Source of the DNA: CAZWDO01 sp964632485 [NCBI: uncultured bacterium]
GTDB lineage: Bacteria > JAGOEH01
Length of the DNA: 47,823 nt
Direction of reading: 5' to 3'
Assembly: GCA_964632485.1 (NCBI GenBank)
Contig: CAZWDO010000011.1
Location: 611 to 48,433 of the forward strand
Shown here piece after piece: positions 41,377 through 47,823 of this stretch. The notes below the pieces were generated by a model that did not search any database, had not been told where the DNA came from, and saw only the letters and a program-made list of their open reading frames with translations. Position 1 is the first letter of the stretch, and each line of letters begins with the position of its first letter. The position numbers and the translations under genes were made by a program.

Positions 41377-42345
41377 ATGCGAATATTATCCGGCATCCAA
41401 CCTTCGGGGCGTTTACACCTGGGCAATTATTTTTCCATGATGAAACGGATGATCCATTATCAGGATACCGCTCAACTTTTTTGTTTTATCGTCAATTTTC
41501 ATGCCCAGACCACGGTGATTGACGGCGATACATTGAAAAATAATACGCAGGAAGCCATTTTGGATTTTTTATCTTTGGGTCTTGATCCGGAAAAAGCGAT
41601 TTTTTGGGTGCAGAGCGATGTACCGGAAGTGTTGGAATTGGCGTGGTACCTTGGCAACTTCACACCAATCGGATTGCTTGAACGCAGCCATTCCTATAAA
41701 GACAAATTAGCCAAGGGTGTGGCGCCCAATACAGGGCTATTTTATTACCCTGTACTTATGGCCGCCGACATTTTGCTTTATCAAGGCGAAAAAATCCCTG
41801 TGGGCAAAGATCAAAAACAACATATCGAGATATCCCGCGATATTGCTATTAAATTCAACAATACGTACGGCAATATTTTTATACTACCCGAACCTGAAAT
41901 TGATGAGAATCTGGCATTAATCCCAGGCATTGATGGCCAAAAAATGTCAAAATCTTATAACAACACGATCGATATCTTCAGTGATCATGGCACCTTAAAA
42001 AAACGCATTATGGCCATCGTTACTGATGCCGCGCCGGTAGAAGCGTCTAAAGATCCCGATAAATGCAACCTTTATGCCATTTACAAATTATTTCTGGACG
42101 AGGCTGGGAAACAATCACTTCGGGACCGCTATTTAGCGGGAGGGCTCAAATATAGCGTTGTAAAAAAGGAAATGGTCGAGGTCATTTATAGCCACTTCGA
42201 ACCCTATCGAAAAAAACGGGAAGAATTAGCAGCTCATTTGGATCATGTGAATGCGATCATGCAAAATGGAGCGGATAAAGCCCGGGCAATTGCGGTGGAT
42301 ACGCTTGATAAAGTACGTCAGGTAACCGGCATTTGCTATCGCTGA
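41377..42345 (+). CDS. trpS: tryptophan-tRNA ligase
   Basis: This 322-residue class I aminoacyl-tRNA synthetase charges tRNA-Trp. It opens with RILSGIQPSGRLHLGNY, in which HLGN (14-17) is the HIGH-type motif, and has KMSKS at 189-193 (DGQKMSKSYNN). IPVGKDQKQHIEISRDIA is the substrate-binding region typical for TrpRS. The length is normal. The ribosome site AAAGGAG stands nine bases before the ATG. The HAD gene follows after nine bases, probably in one transcript. No trp leader or T-box is visible upstream. Confidence 0.96.
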   Translation: MRILSGIQPSGRLHLGNYFSMMKRMIHYQDTAQLFCFIVNFHAQTTVIDGDTLKNNTQEAILDFLSLGLDPEKAIFWVQSDVPEVLELAWYLGNFTPIGLLERSHSYKDKLAKGVAPNTGLFYYPVLMAADILLYQGEKIPVGKDQKQHIEISRDIAIKFNNTYGNIFILPEPEIDENLALIPGIDGQKMSKSYNNTIDIFSDHGTLKKRIMAIVTDAAPVEASKDPDKCNLYAIYKLFLDEAGKQSLRDRYLAGGLKYSVVKKEMVEVIYSHFEPYRKKREELAAHLDHVNAIMQNGADKARAIAVDTLDKVRQVTGICYR

Positions 42346-42354
42346 GTGTAAAAT

Positions 42355-43038
42355 ATGTTCCCTGATCCAAAAACAAAAGCGATATTATTTGATTTTGACG
42401 GCATTCTGGTCGATTCGGAACCCTATTATTTTCAGGCTTGCGACCGGGCCCTGTCGGAGATCGGACTGCATATTGATGAAGCCGATTATTACCGTGATTT
42501 AACGCAAGCCGGTCTGGGGATGGAATATGAACTGGAATTAATGGGCATTGAGATGAGCGCTGAAGCGTTTAATGATCTGGAACGTAAACGTATGAGTTAT
42601 TATCACGAATATTGCGCGCAGGGCGCTATCAGGCTAATTCCGGAAATGGTTTACAGCGTCATGCGATTACTATCCGTCGGATACCAGGTCATGATCGCTT
42701 CCAATACACCGCAGCCGCTAATTCAATTGCTGTTTGAAGTCAATCAGATAACCCCTCCCTGCCCTATAATCGGCAAACCAGTCGGCTTGCGAGGCAAACC
42801 CGAACCTGACATCTTCATTTATGCCGCTGGTCGGGCAAATTGTTCACCGGCTGAATGCCTGGTCGTAGAAGACGCTGCCAAAGGACTGGTGGCAGCTCAA
42901 AAAATTGGAATGCCCACAGCGCATATTGAAACCCCGCAATGGCAATATAATACACAGGAAGTTACCGGGGATTACCATTTCCCTGAACACGAAAGTTTCA
43001 TCCGCGCTGTCAAGCGCATCCCCCCCAAACACCCTTAG
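42355..43038 (+). CDS. HAD family phosphatase, beta-phosphoglucomutase-like
   Basis: The 227-residue haloacid dehalogenase-fold hydrolase has the nucleophile motif DFDGILVDSE (Asp13, Asp15). A small helical cap (about 20-90) is followed by the SNTP second motif (MIASNTPQ), the lysine region IGKPVGLRGKPEPDIF, and the acidic VVEDAAKGLVAAQKIG. The subfamily includes sugar phosphate phosphatases and mutases; the substrate is unknown. It has no strong ribosome site and is likely translated together with trpS. A terminator follows at 43177. Confidence 0.85.
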   Translation: MFPDPKTKAILFDFDGILVDSEPYYFQACDRALSEIGLHIDEADYYRDLTQAGLGMEYELELMGIEMSAEAFNDLERKRMSYYHEYCAQGAIRLIPEMVYSVMRLLSVGYQVMIASNTPQPLIQLLFEVNQITPPCPIIGKPVGLRGKPEPDIFIYAAGRANCSPAECLVVEDAAKGLVAAQKIGMPTAHIETPQWQYNTQEVTGDYHFPEHESFIRAVKRIPPKHP

Positions 43039-43050
43039 TCGGAGATCAAT

Positions 43051-43168
43051 CCGGCATCCAGTAGTAAAAGATGGATTCCTGCCTTCGCAGGAATGACGCC
43101 TTTGTCCCTCATGCCGGAGTGACTGAAGGGAGATACCCCCTCACCCTACCCTCTCCCAAGGGGGAGGG
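43051..43168. repeat. REP-like intergenic palindromes
   Basis: Nested symmetry: CCGGCAT (43051-43057) and ATGCCGG (43111-43117) flank the hairpin ATTCCTGC-CTTC-GCAGGAAT (43075-43094). A second palindrome follows, CCCTCTCCC (43149-43157) with GGGGGAGGG (43160-43168, one T-G pair). Sequences like 'GGATTCCTGCCTTCGCAGG' and 'CCCTCACCCT...CTCTCCC' are widespread extragenic repeats in bacteria. Confidence 0.65.
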
Positions 43169-43176
43169 AATAAAAA

Positions 43177-43204
43177 AAAGGGAGTCCCCAGCGGAACTCC
43201 CTTT
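43177..43204. terminator. bidirectional terminator between the HAD and PorV-like genes
   Basis: AAAGGGAGT (43177-43185) and ACTCCCTTT (43196-43204) are fully complementary over a ten-base loop, with a run of A on the left and T on the right. It suits both converging transcripts. Confidence 0.8.
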
Positions 43205-43227
43205 AATTCATTCAAACGGATAACTAT

Positions 43228-44262
43228 TTAGAATTGCACGCTCATTGAAAAGCGATGAACATTGGTAAGAATGCCAAATTGTGAGTAAGCGTAATCGATT
43301 TTCAATCCCACCTGGTTGTTCATAATCGGATAAAGCACCCCGAAACCGGCGCTCAAACCTTCTTCAGAATCTTTCATAAATAAGGACTGATACCCGGCGC
43401 GCAGGAACAATTTTTCCCAAATCCCGTATTCCATGCCCACATTCATCGATTCGGAATTATTGTTGGGATGAAGGGCGTCCACCGCCATGGTCAACCGCTG
43501 AAGATCATTCTTGAGCACGTCCATGGAAAGGCCGACGCGAAAAATAAGCGGTAAGGGATACTTTTCAGTCTGCAGATTGGAGTAGATGCGATCGTTATTG
43601 CCTTGATTATCCACATCCGTGTCATAGTAGGTAAACACATCGCGACCTGAAAGCTGCATTTTTCCACCGTAATTGGACATGCTCATGCCGATTTTCATGC
43701 CGCGGAACTGAGTGGTGAACAACGTACCCAAATCGAACGCAATCTGCGAAGCCGACATGTTCATAATATTCTGGCTGACGTACTTGGCATTGAACCCAAT
43801 GGAGAAGCGATCGGTCAGATTGCGGGCAAAGGATAGTCCGATACACAAATCGCTGGGGCTGAATTTCAATCCAGCGTTACCTTCCGGATCGGCAATCGTG
43901 GTTACCAACATATCATCCATTGAGAGCGCTGTGTAGGATGCACCCACCGTACCTATGCCAGCCAGAGGGATGACGATTCCCAGAAAATTGTAACTCACAT
44001 CCGCCAGCCATTGCGTGTGGACGAAAACGAATTCGTTGCGGGCTACGCGGGAAATGCCTCCCGGATTCCAATAAAGAGCGGATGCGTCATTGGCGATAGC
44101 GACAAATGCCCCGCCCATAGCAATCGCCCGGGGACCGGCGCCGATTTCTAAAAACGAAGCCGAGGTGGTCGCAACTTTGGTTACGGACTCAGCATGGCTG
44201 ATTCCGACCAGCAACGCCAAATTCAGGATAATCAATCGGAAAAATTTTATCTGGTTTTTCAT
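43228..44262 (-). CDS. PorV/PorQ-like outer-membrane beta-barrel protein
   Basis: This 344-residue protein has a signal peptide (about 1-24), then the family's mature start KVATTSASFLEIGAGPRAIAMGGAFVAIANDASALYWNPGG, and barrel strands to the C-terminal FSMSVQF. It is a paralogue of the protein at 15383, with which it shares the WNPGG/WNPAG turn and the late GLSAGFGVLYPI / GLSLGSGIYIPL strand. AAGGAG stands before the ATG. It is placed after a T9SS-sorted protein and so is likely the carrier protein for that cargo at the outer membrane. Confidence 0.85.
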   Translation of the reverse strand: MKNQIKFFRLIILNLALLVGISHAESVTKVATTSASFLEIGAGPRAIAMGGAFVAIANDASALYWNPGGISRVARNEFVFVHTQWLADVSYNFLGIVIPLAGIGTVGASYTALSMDDMLVTTIADPEGNAGLKFSPSDLCIGLSFARNLTDRFSIGFNAKYVSQNIMNMSASQIAFDLGTLFTTQFRGMKIGMSMSNYGGKMQLSGRDVFTYYDTDVDNQGNNDRIYSNLQTEKYPLPLIFRVGLSMDVLKNDLQRLTMAVDALHPNNNSESMNVGMEYGIWEKLFLRAGYQSLFMKDSEEGLSAGFGVLYPIMNNQVGLKIDYAYSQFGILTNVHRFSMSVQF

Positions 44263-44290
44263 ATCAATATGACTCCTTCGCGATCATAGA

Positions 44291-47200
44291 TTACTTGATT
44301 ATGGCGAATTTGCCGATTTTTTCACCAATACCGGGTGCATCGACATGGAAAATATAAACACCATAGGAGATTTCCAAACCATCCTTGGAAATCAGGTCCC
44401 ACGATTCGGATCCATCGTTCATCGCTCCGTTATGCTCGATTGTATCGACCAAGTAGCCGTTGATGGTAAAAATTTTGATTGTACATTTTTGGGGCAGATG
44501 AATGAAATCGATTTTCTGCTCACCCCGGCCATAATCGAAGAAGTTCTGAGGTTCCCAACTGGCGACGACAACATAGGGGTTAGGGACGACATGAATGCGG
44601 TCCATTTGGCTCTTGGCCTGGGTATTATCCACATAGGCGGCAGTCGATCGAAACGCATAGCTATCCTGATGATCGAAGGGCTTGATGAATACCAGACTGT
44701 AAACATCGCCGCTTTGCGGGTCCACGTTGAGCGCGATGCGGGTAGTGTCGGGAGGTGTAACCATCGTATCAATAATCACCGAATCGGGTTTCACAGACAG
44801 CCGGAACTGCCAAGTTCCACGCGTTGAGGCGCTTCCGGTTCCAGGACGGACGATGATAATATCGTCCCCGCTGGAAAACTTCTTATCCTTGTCTCCATCG
44901 CGGTTAACGTATTCCCATTCCTCGTTTAATGACGTATTCATGATAATGAACGGCGATGGATATTTGTACTGGACATCCCGGGATACTGAATCGCCGATGG
45001 CGCCCTGAAAACGGATTTCAAAATCGTAATTGATCCCGGCTCCGGCGCGGAATTCCTTAAAATTATCCAGAATCCAGTTACAATTTCCCAAAACCCATTT
45101 GGCTTTGGATGTATCTATTTCCAATTTCTCTTCGTTATAGACAAAAAGATGCATGCCCTCGAAAATCGGATTTGTCAGTTCGCCGTCAAGCAATCCACTA
45201 TGAAAGACTGGATAGTATAGATAATCAATGGAATAGCTGGAGCCAAACGCCATGGTACCGTTGGCAAGCATGCGTATCTGGCCGGTGACATAGTTGATCT
45301 CGTAATCGACGCCAGTCTGAAAGGAGCTGTTCTGTACCACGACCGAAGCGGAATCGAGTCCGGTATGTCCCAAATCGATCCAGGAAGTATCGGCAATGAA
45401 GGATTCCGTAACAGGTTGCTCATTCTTCAATGAATAGACAAGGGCGTTAGAACCGGCTGTCGTATCCATAGCCGAATCAAAGTGGATGGTATAATTCCAG
45501 CCATCCTGAACGACCAATGGATCGACAATGCGAACATCGATGCGGCCCGTGCCGAATCCGGCGGTCTGCTCAATGGCGCCATCGCTGGTGGAAAGATCGG
45601 AAGGGAAGATAAACCCGGCAGCCGGAGACTCGGGGGTAATCACCACGGTATTAATATCGGTGGAGAGCACTTTGCCCAAGGGGTCGGTGCGGATGATTTT
45701 GCTGCATTCGGAGGGAGCGATTTGGGGCAGATAGGGTAATGGAGAAATTCCTTTTTCGTAAAAATCGGAATAATAGCCCTGGTCGTAGGAAACCACGGCG
45801 TAGTAATAAGTCTGGCCGTTTTGAACATCAGTGTCGGTCCAAGAGTATTGCAGTCCGTTATCCGTGCCCATGTCGTACTGGATGCCGTTGAAGGCCACCG
45901 GATGGGGACCGCGCAGGCCATTGTTACGGTCGAACTGAGCCACCGGTTTGTTATAGGTCGGATTGCCCCAGGCGTCGGTGATCGACCAGCCTTCGAGGAA
46001 ATTGGGATCGCGGGATTTGTAGATGCGATATCCCTCAAAATCATAACCGTAGATATGATCCTTGGAGATTTCTGCCTTGCGGTCCCAATAAAGGGTTACC
46101 TTGCCATCGCCGGCTATGGCCGCTACCATGGGCTTGTTCGGAGCTTTGGCGAAGGCGTAATCGGCGTCGTAGATTTTCTGCATGGTAGTGGCATTGCGTT
46201 TGATATCGTCGGCATCTTCGCCGAAGAGCATGGCAATGGAAAATTTACGGGTTTCATTGGGATAGAGGGGGAAATAGCCGGACCCGTAAAGGAACTGCAA
46301 GTCCTTGGTCTGTTGCGGAATATTGAAGCTCTCTCCGGTATTGGGCAGGGTCCATTCCCAAAGCATTTCATCCTCCTCGGCCGTAATATTGGGCCAGACG
46401 TCGGCCAGGAAGCTGGTCAAGCCGATCTGATCCGATTCATCATTATCGGTTAATTCGAAATTCGGCTCACCCAAATCCGGTACGCCATTACCTTCGCTGC
46501 CGTCCACGTCCGGTCCCGGATATGCCGGGTCATCCTTGGGAATCCCATCGGTTCCGACATCGTCAGTTTCAGCATTCCAATCGCCATCATTATCGATCCC
46601 ATCGGATTGACTTTCATCGATGATTCCATCGCCATCATTATCAATACCGTCATTGGGATTGCCTGGAGATTCCAAAAATTTAAATCCGAAAAAAGCCGGC
46701 CGACCGCCCCAAACGCCCTTCATATCGGAATCATATTGGAACACCATGTTGAAAGTGGTGTCCCAATCTGCGTTATCGTCTTTCTGGTCGCCGTCATCAC
46801 CGACGTCTGCATCGCCGTACATGCCAAAAACCACCTTTTCATAATTGGTCTTGCCCATATTGGTGATCATGTAGGTCCATATCAGGATGTCCTCGGCGGC
46901 GGGGTTGGACCACTGGTAACCGCGGACACTCACTTTAAGACCCAAACCAGCCATCGTAGTGTCGGACGGATCCGGATAAAATGGAAACTCGTTGTTGTAG
47001 AAATCATTCATTACGAAATAGGATTCCTGATCGGCGCGGCTGTATTTTCCGTATTGGCCGTTCCAGTCGCCATCCCAGCTCGCGTCACGATCCGGCCAAT
47101 GATTAGGCCAAGTGGTCGAATCGTCGCTCATGGCGATTTTCTCTTCGGCCGGCGATACCGTATGGTCCACACCGGTATAACCCGCATAGGGCCAGAAAAT

Positions 47201-47599
47201 CAAGGGTTCCTTAGTGATCGGATGTTGATCGTTCAAGCTGGTGCTGCCGATGCCATCACTGAAAATATGGATGACTTTTTGGTTGTTATTGACAACTTCG
47301 GAACCGACCATGGGGCTGAATTCTGCCAAATAACTATGGCCCGAGCCTTTGGGATAGATTCCGCAGCGGATACGCGATCCCACCCACCATTCGCCGATGG
47401 TGCCGTAATTGGTGAAAGCGGTTAAAATGCGGTTACCGTCATGCACGCCGAACAGTTGCCGGCCTTTCGACGAATCGCCCAGCATCGGTTTATACAAATT
47501 TTTAGGATAAACTGGTTTTTCATCTTCGTGATCGGCGGCGAAACCCGTCATCGCGCTGAATAAAACCAATATGAAGGAAAAAAGAAATAATCGTTTCAT
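44291..47599 (-). CDS. very large secreted protein with calcium-loop repeats and a T9SS sorting tail
   Basis: The chain has 1102 residues. A signal peptide (MKRLFLFSFILVLFSAMTGFAA) leads into a long exported region. Around residues 325-410 lies an acidic block of NDGIDNDGDGIIDE-type repeats, as in calcium-binding thrombospondin type 3 loops. A fibronectin-like region (IYGYDFEGYRIYKSRD) follows, and a C-terminal sorting tail (VVPNPYVVV, KCTIKIFTINGYLVDTIEHNG, SKDGLEISYGVYIFHVD, ending FAIIK). It should leave the cell by the T9SS and be anchored or released. The start at 47599 is chosen for its signal peptide and AGAGG ribosome site; the longer frame would overlap the receptor gene. Enzyme activity not recognised. 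Confidence 0.85.
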   Translation of the reverse strand: MKRLFLFSFILVLFSAMTGFAADHEDEKPVYPKNLYKPMLGDSSKGRQLFGVHDGNRILTAFTNYGTIGEWWVGSRIRCGIYPKGSGHSYLAEFSPMVGSEVVNNNQKVIHIFSDGIGSTSLNDQHPITKEPLIFWPYAGYTGVDHTVSPAEEKIAMSDDSTTWPNHWPDRDASWDGDWNGQYGKYSRADQESYFVMNDFYNNEFPFYPDPSDTTMAGLGLKVSVRGYQWSNPAAEDILIWTYMITNMGKTNYEKVVFGMYGDADVGDDGDQKDDNADWDTTFNMVFQYDSDMKGVWGGRPAFFGFKFLESPGNPNDGIDNDGDGIIDESQSDGIDNDGDWNAETDDVGTDGIPKDDPAYPGPDVDGSEGNGVPDLGEPNFELTDNDESDQIGLTSFLADVWPNITAEEDEMLWEWTLPNTGESFNIPQQTKDLQFLYGSGYFPLYPNETRKFSIAMLFGEDADDIKRNATTMQKIYDADYAFAKAPNKPMVAAIAGDGKVTLYWDRKAEISKDHIYGYDFEGYRIYKSRDPNFLEGWSITDAWGNPTYNKPVAQFDRNNGLRGPHPVAFNGIQYDMGTDNGLQYSWTDTDVQNGQTYYYAVVSYDQGYYSDFYEKGISPLPYLPQIAPSECSKIIRTDPLGKVLSTDINTVVITPESPAAGFIFPSDLSTSDGAIEQTAGFGTGRIDVRIVDPLVVQDGWNYTIHFDSAMDTTAGSNALVYSLKNEQPVTESFIADTSWIDLGHTGLDSASVVVQNSSFQTGVDYEINYVTGQIRMLANGTMAFGSSYSIDYLYYPVFHSGLLDGELTNPIFEGMHLFVYNEEKLEIDTSKAKWVLGNCNWILDNFKEFRAGAGINYDFEIRFQGAIGDSVSRDVQYKYPSPFIIMNTSLNEEWEYVNRDGDKDKKFSSGDDIIIVRPGTGSASTRGTWQFRLSVKPDSVIIDTMVTPPDTTRIALNVDPQSGDVYSLVFIKPFDHQDSYAFRSTAAYVDNTQAKSQMDRIHVVPNPYVVVASWEPQNFFDYGRGEQKIDFIHLPQKCTIKIFTINGYLVDTIEHNGAMNDGSESWDLISKDGLEISYGVYIFHVDAPGIGEKIGKFAIIK

Positions 47600-47612
47600 G
47601 TCATTCCTCTCG

Positions 47613-47823
47613 TTAGAAACTGACTTTGACGCCGAATTTGACCAAACGCGGTTCCGAATAATAATCCGGTCTGACCGGCCATTCGCGGATATAGTCCCGT
47701 ACCGGAACCTTGGTTTGTTCATCCACTATATCATAGGTGGCGCGGCCCGTGGCATCGTACACCAGGTCTTCGTTTTTGGTATCAAACAAGTTATACACAG
47801 TGCAAAAGAGCGTATAATTCATG
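47613..47823 (-). CDS. C-terminal end of a TonB-dependent receptor (cut by the window edge)
   Basis: Only the last 69 residues are visible: TLFCTVYNLFDTKNEDLVYDATG is a typical penultimate barrel strand and turn ('NLFDxKN'), and the chain ends with LVKFGVKVSF, a C-terminal aromatic outer-membrane strand. It lies 13 bases before the T9SS-sorted protein, which matches the order receptor, sorted protein, PorV seen at 21993-15383. The gene continues beyond 47823. Confidence 0.75.
   Translation of the reverse strand, partial: MNYTLFCTVYNLFDTKNEDLVYDATGRATYDIVDEQTKVPVRDYIREWPVRPDYYSEPRLVKFGVKVSF

Noticed and set aside
46607-47425. 272-codon open frame on the plus strand
   Set aside because: It lies wholly inside the 44291 gene on the opposite strand, which has a signal peptide, calcium loops and a sorting tail; the frame is a by-product of its codon use.

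Overview
The window looks like chromosomal DNA of a Gram-negative bacterium of the Fibrobacterota-Chlorobiota-Bacteroidota (FCB) kind, most like the KSB1 / Calditrichota / Marinimicrobia lineages. The signs are two sets of large secreted proteins with C-terminal type IX secretion (T9SS) sorting domains, PorV-like barrels and TonB-dependent receptors, together with a ferredoxin-linked 2-oxoacid oxidoreductase and a propeller-type sensor with a PP2C phosphatase. The lineage is an inference; there is no rRNA in the window.

Positions 1-9900 are an integrated, satellite-like mobile element beside a tRNA-Arg(CCU) gene. It carries a prim-pol/SF3 helicase replication protein (4758-7022) with a putative iteron origin in front (4376-4738), two small excisionase-type HTH proteins (3883-4116, 8023-8331), an orphan 180-residue protein (7214-7756) and a tyrosine recombinase (8524-9633) with a consensus promoter and a terminator. 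Its left part holds decayed phage Bro-type antirepressor genes and about 2.5 kb of very AT-rich DNA without genes. No capsid, portal or terminase gene is visible. The most novel signal is a set of tiny open frames with strong Shine-Dalgarno sites, each about 110-190 bases before an element gene. Two of them encode the same C-terminal peptide, Ile-Arg-Ala-Pro-stop, with four differences that all lie at synonymous third codon positions. Both are followed by mutually exclusive RNA pairings, as in leader-peptide attenuators.

10314-21993 (minus strand) is one long, closely spaced gene series: TonB-dependent receptor, T9SS-sorted secreted protein, PorV-like barrel, propeller/PP2C sensor phosphatase (SiaA-like), SiaC-like phosphoprotein, a SiaB kinase-SiaC fusion, and a coiled-coil/zinc-finger protein. 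It joins an outer-membrane secretion/uptake module to a partner-switching signalling module.

22302-31441 (minus) carries a secreted SRPBCC protein, an M3 peptidase (Dcp) with a consensus promoter, and a complete RND efflux operon (TetR regulator, TolC-like channel, adaptor, pump). 31602-33575 (plus) is a RecD-like helicase that overlaps deoC tail to tail. 33518-36993 (minus) holds deoC and a 2-oxoacid:ferredoxin oxidoreductase whose beta and gamma subunits are fused. 37008-41210 (minus) holds a lipoprotein, a biotin ligase with an unusual start, a YqjD/YqjE-like membrane set, enolase and a small membrane protein. 41377-43038 (plus) holds trpS and a HAD phosphatase.

43228-47823 (minus) is a second TonB receptor / T9SS-sorted protein / PorV-like barrel module in the same order as the first; its receptor runs off the right edge of the window.
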